The notes under the pieces: generated by a model
What the model was told of the DNA's origin: nothing
Seen by the model: the letters and a program-made list of their open reading frames with translations, nothing else
The model's database searches: none
Shown here: one piece after another, positions 46,210 through 54,741 of the stretch
Layout: the number at the start of each line of letters is the position of its first letter
Position numbering within the stretch: position 1 is the first letter of the stretch
DNA from: Rhodocyclaceae bacterium
GTDB taxonomy: Bacteria > Pseudomonadota > Gammaproteobacteria > Burkholderiales > Rhodocyclaceae
DNA: 64,000 nt
Assembly (NCBI GenBank): GCA_008080565.1
Contig: VIKE01000008.1
Location: 115,709 to 179,708 of the forward strand
Direction: 5' to 3'
Made by a program: the position numbers and the translations under genes

Positions 46210-46878
46210 ATGAAAACCAAGCCCGCCAAATCTTACCTCTACGAACACGTCGCTCGCATCGGTAAAGCGCTGTCCAGCCCCAAGCGTCTGGAACTGCTCG
46301 AACTGCTCGCCCAAGGCGAAAAGCCCGTCGAAACCCTTGCTACTCAGGCTGATATTGATATGCGTCTGGCCAGTGCTCATCTGAAAGCACTGCGCGAAGC
46401 CCGTTTGGTCGAAACCCGGCGTGACGGCAAATACATCCACTACCGCCTGAGCGGCCCCGACGTCGCCCATCTGTGGGTCACGCTGCGCGAAACCGCCGAG
46501 GAACACCTCGTCGAACTGCGCGTTGCCCTTGAACAGATGGCCAGCGCACCGGACAGCCTCTGCTCGGAGAGCCGGGAAAGTCTGTTGCAAAAGGCCAAGC
46601 AGGGCGAAGTCATCGTCATTGATGTTCGCCCACCGGCTGAATACGAGGCCGGCCACCTGCCATTTGCCCGCTCCATGCCCTTGGGCGAACTGGAAAAACG
46701 GCTGGCCGATCTGCCGGCTGATTGCAGCATCGTTGCCTATTGTCGCGGACCGTTCTGTCTGATGTCCGACGAGGCCGTGAAGCTCTTACGCGCCAGGGGA
46801 TACAGCGCCCAGAAAATTACCGACGGTGTCAGCGAATGGGCCGCTGGCGGTCTACCCATCGAAACCAGCAAAAACTGA
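46210..46878 (+). CDS. ArsR-family regulator fused to a rhodanese domain
   Basis: 222 residues. The N-terminal winged helix includes IGKALSSPKRLELLELLAQGEKPVETLATQADIDMRLASAHLKALREARLVETRRDGKYIHYRL (about 17-80) without the CVC metal box of ArsR/SmtB. The C-terminal rhodanese domain runs from ~130 (VIVIDVRPPAEYEAGHLPFARSMPLGEL) with the active loop AYCRGPFCLMS (Cys178, Cys183). Such fusions are thought to sense sulfane sulfur. It heads the sulfur-related gene run and has an operator-like repeat over its own promoter. Confidence 0.9.
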   Translation: MKTKPAKSYLYEHVARIGKALSSPKRLELLELLAQGEKPVETLATQADIDMRLASAHLKALREARLVETRRDGKYIHYRLSGPDVAHLWVTLRETAEEHLVELRVALEQMASAPDSLCSESRESLLQKAKQGEVIVIDVRPPAEYEAGHLPFARSMPLGELEKRLADLPADCSIVAYCRGPFCLMSDEAVKLLRARGYSAQKITDGVSEWAAGGLPIETSKN

Positions 46879-46901
46879 TACCTACCAACGGAGGAACCCC
46901 C

Positions 46902-47271
46902 ATGAAATCATTGATCTCTGTCGTATCCGGCGTGCTCATCACCTTTTCCGTCAGTGCTACCGATGTCTCGATGGTAGTGCCTGGAGCCAAGGATGCCGAC
47001 GGCCGTGATTGCCAACACCTACCGCGTGCCGATTCAACTCTTGCCGTCTAGCCTGGCCCCTGGGCTTCCCGCGCCCGCCGTGTTCTACGGTACCCAGTTG
47101 ATCGTTGCCGATGGCAAGGATTTCAACGGTGCCGCCAGTTACCAGATCATCGCCGATGTGCTGGACATGGAAAGTGTCCCAAAGCAGAGCAAATCCGGCT
47201 TGCTATACCAAGACACCGTTCGCAAGGACTTCGATGCGCTGAAAGCCACCATCAAGGCGGGTGGCAAATAG
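46902..47271 (+). pseudogene. small exported protein, frameshifted, unrecognised
   Basis: ATG 46902 has a strong GGAGGAA site and encodes a signal peptide (MKSLISVVSGVLITFSVSATDVSMVVPGAKDADGR). The frame then runs out, and the coding signal continues in the +1 frame as VIANTYRVPIQLLPSSLAPGLPAPAVFYGTQLIVADGKDFNGAASYQIIADVLDM to TAG at 47271. The shift lies within 46980-47015. Joined, it is a ~120-residue periplasmic protein of no family I recognise, encoded between sulfur-related genes. Confidence 0.6.
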
Positions 47272-47302
47272 TTTTCCGTTACATCAACCAGGGAGATAGA
47301 CC

Positions 47303-47574
47303 ATGAACACGTTATTCGTCCTCAACGATGCGCCCTATGGGACAGAACGCAGCTACAACGCCCTGCGGCTGGCACGGGGGGCCAGAAGGTTCCCGAAGGC
47401 TATTACAACGCCGGCGACATGGTGCGTATGGTAGGCGGTGAGGTCTGTCTGTGTGGCACCTGCATGGATGCTCGCGGTATGACGCCGGACCAGGTGGTCG
47501 AAGGCGCCCGGCGCAGCACTTTGAAGGAACTCGCCGAGTGGACTGCCGCGGCGGACAAGGTGCTGGTTTTCTGA
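47303..47574 (+). pseudogene. DsrE family protein with internal deletion
   Basis: ATG 47303 after GGGAGATAG gives MNTLFVLNDAPYGTERSYNALRLA, a perfect DsrE N-terminus. The C-terminal half is GQKVPEGYYNAGDMVRMVGGEVCLCGTCMDARGMTPDQVVEGARRSTLKELAEWTAAADKVLVF, with the CLCGTC motif, in another frame. The ~30 residues normally linking them are missing near 47372-47378, with a frame change. The intact family transfers or binds sulfur. As it stands the product would be a short nonsense peptide after residue 25. Confidence 0.82.
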
Positions 47575-47636
47575 TTGATCGATTGGGCAGTCTGGCACGC
47601 AAAAGCGACCAAGACTGCCTTGGAAACAGGCATTTT

Positions 47637-48755
47637 ATGAAATTTACCCCCTTGAGATTTCAGTCGGCATTGGCGGCTGGTGGGCTGGCATTGATGCCTT
47701 TTGTGCTCATGCAATTCACCTTTCCACGGCATGGAAAGCTCATCAGTGTCGATGACTTGGCCGGTCGGTTCGATCTAGCGACACTGTTTTTGGTTGGGGT
47801 CATGCTGGTCAGTACCCTGTTGCATTTCTATCTGGTCGTCAAGCTGTCGCGGGAGTTCATGCAATGGCGCAAATCCGGTGACGACATGCCGACATTCCTC
47901 GCTGACCCCGCAATCAATGTTGGCATTTTCTCGCCCGTCGTAGCGCTCGGCATGACGGTCAATGTTGTGCTCGGCCCGGTGGCTTTTTTCTTGCCCGGCT
48001 TTTCAGCGGCAGTGCCTTCATTGCTCAGCCTGGGTATCTACCCTTATGCCTTGCTCTTCCTACTCCTCCTGTACATGACAGTCGCCCTCGGCAAGACTTG
48101 GCTATTTCGTGATGGCAAGCCGATCACCTTCAACTACAACTGGCTGCTCGACGTATTCGCCTGGGGGATGGTCGCGCTGGCCGGATCTGGCGTCACCATG
48201 ACCGCCACTGACCCGCAAGTCACATTGGCCGGCAGCATTCTGACCTTATGCGCCATCAGCATTGGCCTCTTCATTTACGGGATCAAGGGCATTTATCTGA
48301 TTGTTGCCCAGATGACCCACGGTAATACCCCGGCCGATCCACTCAAACCGGCGCACTTCGTTGTCGTGCCGATTAACTGCCTGTTTGCGATCTCGATTTA
48401 CAAGATCGCGGCTTACACGAAGACCGCGCTGGGGATCGACATCACTTCACTCGCCTTCGCCTCAGTGGTCATTCTGTTTTCCCTGTCGCTATTCTGGATC
48501 GCACTGTGCAGCGTTGCCTTTCGGGATTGGTTTCGCTACCAATTTCCCAAGCCGGATTTCTATCCGGCGCAGTGGGGCTTGGTTTGTGTCCTGGTTGGCT
48601 TGGAAGTATTGGCGATTTACAACCATGTCAGCTACTACCCGTCGATCCTGTTTCTTGGCTTCTCATACCTGAGCATTGCCGTGGCCTGTGCCGTTTATGC
48701 ATTCGTTTTCCTGAAATTTAGCGGCTTCATCAAGCCGGCACCTGCCACTGCCTGA
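47637..48755 (+). CDS. SLAC1/TDT-like membrane transporter in sulfur gene cluster
   Basis: 372 residues from ATG 47637; the track start at 47451 reads through the DsrE remnant. Ten hydrophobic helices are evident, beginning LRFQSALAAGGLALMPFVLMQFTFPRHGKL and ending VAVACAVYAFVFLKFSGF-like. The fold resembles the tellurite/C4-dicarboxylate (TDT, SLAC1-like) anion channels, which include sulfite exporters. I have a faint recollection of similar proteins being called TsoY-family (seleno)proteins; this copy reads through with no in-frame TGA. Substrate unproven, but a sulfur oxyanion or thiol-related anion fits the neighbours. Confidence 0.65.
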   Translation: MKFTPLRFQSALAAGGLALMPFVLMQFTFPRHGKLISVDDLAGRFDLATLFLVGVMLVSTLLHFYLVVKLSREFMQWRKSGDDMPTFLADPAINVGIFSPVVALGMTVNVVLGPVAFFLPGFSAAVPSLLSLGIYPYALLFLLLLYMTVALGKTWLFRDGKPITFNYNWLLDVFAWGMVALAGSGVTMTATDPQVTLAGSILTLCAISIGLFIYGIKGIYLIVAQMTHGNTPADPLKPAHFVVVPINCLFAISIYKIAAYTKTALGIDITSLAFASVVILFSLSLFWIALCSVAFRDWFRYQFPKPDFYPAQWGLVCVLVGLEVLAIYNHVSYYPSILFLGFSYLSIAVACAVYAFVFLKFSGFIKPAPATA

Positions 48756-48801
48756 ACAGGCAAACCGAATTCAACAAACCAAACCTTAAAGGAGACAATA
48801 C

Positions 48802-49974
48802 ATGTCCAATAACAAGACCCATGGCCTCGCTACCCGAGCCATTCATGGCCATAGTGCCCGCGATGCTCATGGCAGCCCCCATATCCCGATTTACAACACC
48901 ACGACATTCGCCTTTCCCTCTACTGCTGACCTACTTGATGTGGTTGATGGCAGAAAGCCCGGCAGTCTCTATACCCGTTACGGGCTGAATCCGAGTATTT
49001 TTGCCCTGGAGGAAACGCTGGCCGGATTGGAGAATGCCGAGATGGCCTGGGCTTTCTGCTCGGGGATGGCGGCGGAAACTGCACTGTTCCTTACCCACGG
49101 ACGCGAAGGCGTCGTCTGCATTGGTGATGCCTATGGCGGCACGCTGGAACTGCTGGCCAGCCAGTTGCCGATGCTCGGGATCAAGACCCACCTGATACTC
49201 GGTAGCGAGATTGATCAATTGGATGCTTTGCTTGCTGAAGGCGCCAAACTGGTTTTCTTCGAGACGCCGACCAATCCGATGCTGGAACTGCTCGACATCC
49301 GTGCCATCGCCGCCATTGCCCATGCGCATGGCGCCAAGGTGGCGGTGGACAACACCTTCGCCTCACCGGTCAATCAGCGCCCGCTCGAACTCGGTGCCGA
49401 TTTTGTCGTGCATAGCGCTACCAAGTATTTGGGTGGCCACAGCGACCTGACGGCCGGCACGCTGATGGGCAGTAAGGCCGACCTAATGCCGGTCTGGAAC
49501 TGGCGCAAAAACCTTGGTTCGATGATCGCACCGGAAATTGCTTCGCTCCTTTCGCGTAGCCTGCGCACGCTGGTTGCCCGCGTGCAGCAACAGAACGCTA
49601 CTGCCCAGACAGTGGCGGAAGCCATGCTTAAACATCCGAAGATCGCCCGCGTCTATTATCCGGGGCTGCCGGAGTTTCCCGGTCATGCGCTGGCGTGTGA
49701 ACAGATGCACGGTTTCGGTGGCATGGTCAGCATCGACATCACGGGGACGGGCGACGATGCCACCCGCGTCGCGGACCGTTTGCGTCTATTTGCCCTGGCG
49801 CCGAGCCTGGGTGGTGCCGAAAGCCTGGTGACACAACCTTGTACGACTACCCATCACGGACTGGCTCCGGAAGAACGCCAACGACGCGGCATCTCGGATG
49901 CCATGCTGCGTTTGTCCGTCGGCCTCGAAGATGCGGCCGACCTGATCGCCGATCTGGAACAGGCGCTGGGATGA
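48802..49974 (+). CDS. PLP-dependent Cys/Met metabolism enzyme (gamma-lyase/gamma-synthase type)
   Basis: 390 residues. Fold-type I trans-sulfuration family: TRAIHGHSARDAHGSPHIPIYNTTTF, YTRYGLNPSIFALEETLAGLENAE, GDAYGGTLELL, FFETPTNPML, VDNTFASPVNQRPLELGADFVVHSATKYLGGHSD with the PLP lysine at Lys208, and LGGAESLVTQP near the C-terminus. It could be methionine gamma-lyase, cystathionine gamma-lyase or O-succinylhomoserine sulfhydrylase; sequence alone does not decide. In this cluster an enzyme releasing or capturing H2S or methanethiol is plausible. AAGGAG precedes the start. Confidence 0.88.
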   Translation: MSNNKTHGLATRAIHGHSARDAHGSPHIPIYNTTTFAFPSTADLLDVVDGRKPGSLYTRYGLNPSIFALEETLAGLENAEMAWAFCSGMAAETALFLTHGREGVVCIGDAYGGTLELLASQLPMLGIKTHLILGSEIDQLDALLAEGAKLVFFETPTNPMLELLDIRAIAAIAHAHGAKVAVDNTFASPVNQRPLELGADFVVHSATKYLGGHSDLTAGTLMGSKADLMPVWNWRKNLGSMIAPEIASLLSRSLRTLVARVQQQNATAQTVAEAMLKHPKIARVYYPGLPEFPGHALACEQMHGFGGMVSIDITGTGDDATRVADRLRLFALAPSLGGAESLVTQPCTTTHHGLAPEERQRRGISDAMLRLSVGLEDAADLIADLEQALG

Positions 49975-50004
49975 AGGGGATGTCAGACGTGGCCGGGGGG
50001 GAAC

Positions 50005-50580
50005 ATGAAAGGACGTGAAAGCGGCATGCCGGAGGAGGCTTACTGGGCAACATTTTTCGACCCGGAAGCGGCTCTCGACCAACTGCTGATCCTGGGCAAC
50101 TCCCTCGGTCACACCGTAGAGTTTGGTTGTGGGTTCGGCACCTTTACCCTGCCGGCGGCCCGGCGAACGACGGGCATCGTCACCGCCCTCGACATCGAAC
50201 CGGAGATGGTCGAGGCAGTACGGCAAAAAGCCGATGTTGAGAAACTCGACAATATCCGGCCTGAAGTACGGGATTTCGTTGCCGACGGCACCGGGCTGGA
50301 AAACGCTTCGCAAGCTCATGCCATGATCTTCAACCTGTTGCATCTGGAGAACCCGGTGGCCTTGCTGCGTGAAGCGCATCGCGTGCTTGACGCCGGTGGG
50401 GTGCTCTCGGTGATCCATTGGCGTAGCGACATTGCTACGCCGCGCGGCCCATCGCTGGAGATTCGGCCAACTCCAGAACAATGCCAGGCATGGATGCAGG
50501 AGGCCGGCTTCAAGGCGATCCAAAGCGTTGATCTGCAGGCCAGTTGCCCCTATCACTTCGGCTTGCTCGGCCAGCGCTGA
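50005..50580 (+). CDS. class I SAM-dependent methyltransferase
   Basis: 191 residues. Motif I VEFGCGFGTFTLPAA (about 37-51), an acidic residue after beta2 (VTALDIEPEMVEA), and motif IV-like HAMIFNLLHLENPVALLREAHRVLDAGGVLSVIHW. It is a Methyltransf_11/25-type enzyme. Paired with a thiol-metabolising PLP enzyme and a TDT-like transporter, it may methylate a sulfur or chalcogen compound, but the substrate cannot be read. The start is ATG 50005 or ATG 50026. Confidence 0.8.
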   Translation: MKGRESGMPEEAYWATFFDPEAALDQLLILGNSLGHTVEFGCGFGTFTLPAARRTTGIVTALDIEPEMVEAVRQKADVEKLDNIRPEVRDFVADGTGLENASQAHAMIFNLLHLENPVALLREAHRVLDAGGVLSVIHWRSDIATPRGPSLEIRPTPEQCQAWMQEAGFKAIQSVDLQASCPYHFGLLGQR

Positions 50581-50620
50581 ATCAGTTTTACCCCAACGCA
50601 ATCAAAAAAGGAGACAAATC

Positions 50621-51079
50621 ATGTCAATCAAGCTGCTCCGCGCCGGTCTGCTGGCGCTCGTCGTACTTTCTGCACCGGCCATCGCCGACAACCGCGAAGA
50701 AGCGGTCAAGGCGATGGAGGAATACCTAGATTTTGTCGATTACGGCGGCGCCACCATGTTCCCGGAGCAGATCCCGCGTGAAGACTGGAAACGTTTTCAC
50801 ATCATCGATGCCCGCGACAAGGATCAATACGCGAAGGAGCACATTCCCGGCGCGGTCAATCTTGAATGGCGCCAGGTGATCGCGCAGCGTCAGTCGATTC
50901 CCAAGGACAAACCGGTGCTGATTTACTGCAACACCGGCAGCCTGTCGGCCCAGGCTGGTTTTGCATTACGTCTTGCCGGTTACGACAACGTGCGGATTCT
51001 GCAAGGTGGCTTTGCCGAGTGGAAAGCCAAGGGCGGGCTGGATGCCGCCAGCAAGGCAACTTCAGCGGCAAAGCATTAA
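50621..51079 (+). CDS. periplasmic rhodanese-like protein
   Basis: 152 residues from ATG 50621 (AAAAAGGAG upstream). Signal peptide MSIKLLRAGLLALVVLSAPAIA, then a single rhodanese domain: RFHIIDARDKDQYAKEHIPGAVNLEW and active loop LIYCNTGSLSAQAG with Cys103. It presumably handles sulfane sulfur in the periplasm. It is the last gene before a bidirectional terminator. Confidence 0.9.
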   Translation: MSIKLLRAGLLALVVLSAPAIADNREEAVKAMEEYLDFVDYGGATMFPEQIPREDWKRFHIIDARDKDQYAKEHIPGAVNLEWRQVIAQRQSIPKDKPVLIYCNTGSLSAQAGFALRLAGYDNVRILQGGFAEWKAKGGLDAASKATSAAKH

Positions 51080-51088
51080 TCCTGCTAT

Positions 51089-51119
51089 TTACCAGAGAGG
51101 CAGAAGGCCTCTCTGGTAA
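51089..51119. terminator. bidirectional terminator hairpin
   Basis: TTACCAGAGAGGC-AGAAG-GCCTCTCTGGTAA is a perfect 13 bp stem with a 5-base loop, between the rhodanese gene and the convergent Spy-like gene. T/A-rich flanks on both sides suit termination in both directions. Confidence 0.8.
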
Positions 51120-51127
51120 TAAAACAC

Positions 51128-51628
51128 TCAACCGCGCATCCACGGCCCACGACGGTCGAATACCTTGCGTTGCTCGGGTGTCAGCACCTCGTACAGTCCT
51201 TTCATGGCCTTGCTGACTTCCTCAAAACTGCGCTCACGTTCCTTGGCGAACTTGCTGGCCATATCCATGCGCTCGGGCATCGTTTTGGCGGAATCCGATT
51301 TTTCGTCAAACATCTCGCCCATCCGTTTGGCCTGCGCTTCCACCGACCCCGCAAAGGCATTCCAGGGTTTTTCCTGATCGGCTTGCAGTTTCAGTGATTT
51401 TTTGAGCATCTCCATTTGATTGCTCGCCATTTCCTCCGGTGAAAAAGCCGCATGGCGCGGGCCACCCCAGCCATGCCCCATCATCATGCCCGGGCCGTGA
51501 TTTGAGTAACCCGGTCCAAAATTGCCGCCACCACAACCGCCGGGGCCACCGGCCAGCGCGACAGAGGCAGAGATAAGTGAAACACCGGTCACACCGGCAA
51601 GGATCAGATTGCGAATAGAGGTTTTCAT
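51128..51628 (-). CDS. Spy/CpxP-like periplasmic chaperone family protein
   Basis: 166 residues. Signal peptide (LILAGVTGVSLISASVALA), a Gly/His/Met-rich segment (GGPGGCGGGNFGPGYSNHGPGMMMGHGWGG) and a helical LTxxQ-type domain ending MKGLYEVLTPEQRKVFDRR. The LTPEQR motif is the Spy/CpxP signature. The Met/His/Cys-rich N-terminus suggests metal binding. These proteins protect envelope proteins under stress. It is convergent with the sulfur operon and divergent from cytochrome b. Confidence 0.85.
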   Translation of the reverse strand: MKTSIRNLILAGVTGVSLISASVALAGGPGGCGGGNFGPGYSNHGPGMMMGHGWGGPRHAAFSPEEMASNQMEMLKKSLKLQADQEKPWNAFAGSVEAQAKRMGEMFDEKSDSAKTMPERMDMASKFAKERERSFEEVSKAMKGLYEVLTPEQRKVFDRRGPWMRG

Positions 51629-51789
51629 GGAAGTCTCCTGCGCTACGTAATTGCCACATGGCGAAACGAAGTTTGAGCGCCAGATGTAAGCAAGTTATGT
51701 CCAGACAGAGGGCTTTTGGTGAGCTACGGTGACAAGCTTCGCTTTGACACACTGTGTTACCAAGTCGCCCGGACAGGCCATCGCGCAAT

Positions 51790-51819
51790 CCCGAAAATGT
51801 ACTCACACCAATTTTCGGG
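51790..51819 (+). repeat. hairpin just upstream of cytochrome b gene
   Basis: CCCGAAAAT...ATTTTCGGG, a perfect 9 bp stem with a 12-base loop, ending nine bases before the ATG and overlapping the GGGAG ribosome binding region. It may occlude translation initiation or act as an operator. Confidence 0.4.
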
Positions 51820-51827
51820 AGATTTCC

Positions 51828-52337
51828 ATGCAAGCCTTTCGCTACACCAAGCCCCAGGTCGCCGTTCATTGGCTGGCCGCTGCGCTGATCGCCTTCCTGC
51901 TCGTTACCGGCACGCTGGTCCTGGCTGATTTGCCGAACACCGTCGAGAAAATTGGCAACCTGCGGATTCACATGATGCTCGGCGGCCTGGCTGGCTTACT
52001 GATCATCAGCCGTATCGTCATGCGCCGCCGCTTCCCGGCACCACCAGCCCTGGCCGGGCACAAGCTGGCTCTGGCCGGACATCTGGCGCTCAACCTGATC
52101 ATCCTGCTGATGGTCTTCAGCGGCGTCATGCTCGGCTTGCAAAGCGGTGCCTTTGATGCGGTGTTTGGCAGTGGCGTCTTGCCCGAAGACTTCAAGCAAT
52201 TCACCCCGCGCAAGATTCACGGGCTGGCTTCGCGTCTGGCCATGGGGCTGATTGCCTTGCATGTGCTGGCCGCGCTTTGGCATCAGTTCATCGTCAAGGA
52301 CGGGCTGCTCACGCGGATGCGTTTTGGTGGCCGATAA
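51828..52337 (+). CDS. cytochrome b561-type diheme membrane protein
   Basis: 169 residues from ATG 51828. Four transmembrane helices with heme-ligand His candidates in QVAVHWLAAALIAF, IHMMLGGLAGLLIISRIVMR, GHLALNLIILLMVFSGVMLG and KIHGLASRLAMGLIALHVLAALWHQFI. This is the bacterial CybB/YodB family, which moves electrons from quinol to periplasmic acceptors. It heads a rightward run with an exporter; whether they share a function is unclear. Confidence 0.88.
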   Translation: MQAFRYTKPQVAVHWLAAALIAFLLVTGTLVLADLPNTVEKIGNLRIHMMLGGLAGLLIISRIVMRRRFPAPPALAGHKLALAGHLALNLIILLMVFSGVMLGLQSGAFDAVFGSGVLPEDFKQFTPRKIHGLASRLAMGLIALHVLAALWHQFIVKDGLLTRMRFGGR

Positions 52338-52368
52338 GCCGCAGTCTCTATCAACAGCGAGTGCCTTG

Positions 52369-53550
52369 ATGAAAAAATTCTCGATGAATCGCAAACAGGC
52401 CATAGGTCTGGCGTTGCTCGTACTCATTGCTGTTGTCGCCGTCATGGTGCTGCGTGGCGGTGGCTCCGGCTCGGTACAGGTCAGTACGGCGCAAGTCATG
52501 CGTGGCGAACTAAGCCAGACGCTGTTCGGCATCGGCGTCGTTGAAGCCCAGCGCAATATTCTGGTTGGCCCGACAGTCGCCGGACGTGTCGCCAAGGTGT
52601 ATGTCGAACAAGGCGCCCTGGTTGAAGCCGGCACCCTGCTGGCCGAAATGGACCCGGTGGATTTGAACGAGCGCCTGACAGCTAGTCGTCAGGCCACGCT
52701 GCGCGCCAAATCTGCGGTCGCGGCTAGCCAGGCGCAAGCGCAGGAAGCGGAGAGCCGGCTGGCAACCGCCGGGGCCAACGCCAAGCGCTATGCCTCACTG
52801 CGCGAACGTGGTTTTGTCAGTACCGAGGCTGAGCGCAACAAGGGTCACGAAGCACGCGCCGCCGTGGCAGCCCTGCACGCCAGTCAGGCCAATATCGGCG
52901 TTTCCGGTGCCGATGCCGCCCGCCTGGCCGCAGAAGCAGCGGCGCTGGAAAAGCAGTTGGCCAATACCAGACTGATTTCCCCGGTCACCGGGGTGGTTAT
53001 CAGCCGCGATGTCGAGCCGGGTAGCACGGCGGTCGCCGGGCAGGCGGTCTTGCGTCTGGCCGAGAAAGATTCGCTGTGGCTACGCGTGCGCATCGACCAG
53101 GGGCGCTCGGCTGGCCTAGCCATCGGCCTGCCGGCAATCATCAAACTGCGCAGCCGTCCGGGTGAGCGCTTCAGCGGCAAGTTGGCACGCATTGAACAGT
53201 TGTCCGATGCGGTCACTGAAGAACGTTTGGTCATGGTCGCTTTTGATCAACCTCCGGCTGATCTGACGCTCAATGAAATGGCCGAGGTCGCTCTCTCCTT
53301 GCCAACGCGCAGCAACGCCTTGACCATGCCGCCGGCCGCGCTGGTCAGGCAGGCCGGTCAAACCGGCGTCTTTACGGTGGAAGGTGGCCGCGCCCGATTC
53401 GTTACGGTCAACGTCGGAATTCGCACCGAAAATGGGGTCGAGATTCTCGACGGTCTGGCCGAAGGCACGCAGGTCGTCACGCAAAAGGCCAAGCCGTTGG
53501 TTGATGGCGATAGGCTGCGCGTCAGCAGTGATAGCGGAGCGCGGCCATGA
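52369..53550 (+). CDS. HlyD/MacA-like periplasmic adaptor
   Basis: 393 residues from ATG 52369. N-terminal anchor (AIGLALLVLIAVVAVMVLRGG), lipoyl half-motif GPTVAGRVAKVYVEQGALVEAGTLLAEMDP, coiled-coil (LTASRQATLRAKSAVAASQAQAQEAESRL...), second lipoyl half TRLISPVTGVVISRDVEPGSTAVAGQAVLRLAE and beta-barrel. It would bridge the inner-membrane ABC permease and the TolC-like protein encoded downstream. It overlaps the permease gene by four bases. Confidence 0.88.
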   Translation: MKKFSMNRKQAIGLALLVLIAVVAVMVLRGGGSGSVQVSTAQVMRGELSQTLFGIGVVEAQRNILVGPTVAGRVAKVYVEQGALVEAGTLLAEMDPVDLNERLTASRQATLRAKSAVAASQAQAQEAESRLATAGANAKRYASLRERGFVSTEAERNKGHEARAAVAALHASQANIGVSGADAARLAAEAAALEKQLANTRLISPVTGVVISRDVEPGSTAVAGQAVLRLAEKDSLWLRVRIDQGRSAGLAIGLPAIIKLRSRPGERFSGKLARIEQLSDAVTEERLVMVAFDQPPADLTLNEMAEVALSLPTRSNALTMPPAALVRQAGQTGVFTVEGGRARFVTVNVGIRTENGVEILDGLAEGTQVVTQKAKPLVDGDRLRVSSDSGARP

Positions 53551-54740
53551 TCAATCTGGCTGGTCGCGACATCGGCCATCATCTCGGGCGCTTTGTCTTT
53601 ACCGGCATTGGCCTCGGGCTGCTGATCGGAGTCACGCTAACCATGGCCGGCGTTTATCGCGGCATGGTCTCCGACGGCCAGGCGGTAATTGCCGCTTCGG
53701 GGGCCGATCTCTGGGTGGTGCAGAAAGATACGCTGGGCCCCTGGGCCGAACCCTCTTCGCTACGTGATGATGTGTATCGCACGCTCGCCGTCCTGCCGGG
53801 CGTCGTCGAAGCCGCCAACGTGGCTTACCTGACCATGCAGGTGCCGGTCAAAGGCAAGGATGTGCGGGTCATGCTGGCCGGCATAGAGCCGGGCGCACTG
53901 GGTGAACCGGCGCAAATCGTCAGCGGGCGGCCCTTGTTGAACAGCCATTACGAAGCGGTGGCCGATCAGGCAACCGGGCTGAGTGTCGGCGACAGCGTCA
54001 GCATTCGTCGCCATGACTACACCGTGGTTGGCCTGACGCGCCGCGCCACGTCATCCTCCGGCGACCCGATGCTGTTCATTCCGCTGAAAGATGCGCAGGA
54101 AGTCCAGTTTCTCAAGGACAACGACAGTCTGATCGCCGAGCGCGCACGTACTGCAGCCAACCCGTTGCTCAACCGCCCCGGTGTACCGGGCCTGCTCGAT
54201 GCCGTGCTGGCCAGTCAGACCACCAGCCACAACGTCAATGCGGTGCTGATCCGCCTTTCGCCCGGCTATCCCGCTGACGAAGTCAAGGCTGAGATCGGCC
54301 GCTGGAAGCATCTGACTGCCTGGACGCGCGCCGATATGGAAGACATTCTGATCGCCAAACTGATCGCCACCTCGGCCAAACAGATCGGTATGTTCCTGGT
54401 GATTCTCGCTATCGTCAGCGCCGCCATCGTCGCTTTCATCATCTACACCATGACCCTCAACAAGCAGCGCGAAATCGCCGTCCTCAAACTGATCGGCGCC
54501 CGCGATAGCAGCATCGCGCTGATGATCCTGCAACAGGCAATCGCCCTCGGGCTGATCGGCTACGCGGTGGGTCAGGTGTCAGCCACGTTGTGGGCTCCGT
54601 TTTTCCCGAAGACCGTGCTGCTCGAATCGGGCGATGCCCTGCGCGGGCTGGTCGTCACGCTGGTGGTTTGCGCCTTGGCCAGCGTGCTGGCGATCCGCGC
54701 TGCCTTGCGCGTCGATCCGGCCGATGCGATTGGAGGCTGA
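53547..54740 (+). CDS. MacB/FtsX-type ABC transporter permease
   Basis: 397 residues. The first helix [27 protein letters not shown] is followed by a large periplasmic domain (about 40-270) and three C-terminal helices ([92 protein letters not shown]). This is the FtsX/MacB arrangement for envelope export driven by an ABC ATPase. Its cognate ATPase gene next door is broken. Confidence 0.9.
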   Translation: MINLAGRDIGHHLGRFVFTGIGLGLLIGVTLTMAGVYRGMVSDGQAVIAASGADLWVVQKDTLGPWAEPSSLRDDVYRTLAVLPGVVEAANVAYLTMQVPVKGKDVRVMLAGIEPGALGEPAQIVSGRPLLNSHYEAVADQATGLSVGDSVSIRRHDYTVVGLTRRATSSSGDPMLFIPLKDAQEVQFLKDNDSLIAERARTAANPLLNRPGVPGLLDAVLASQTTSHNVNAVLIRLSPGYPADEVKAEIGRWKHLTAWTRADMEDILIAKLIATSAKQIGMFLVILAIVSAAIVAFIIYTMTLNKQREIAVLKLIGARDSSIALMILQQAIALGLIGYAVGQVSATLWAPFFPKTVLLESGDALRGLVVTLVVCALASVLAIRAALRVDPADAIGG

Positions 54741-54741
54741 G

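Noticed and set aside
46902-47574. Two separate small intact genes
   Set aside because: Each would start without a ribosome binding site in the second frame, while the first frames have strong sites and family-like N-termini; broken genes explain this better.
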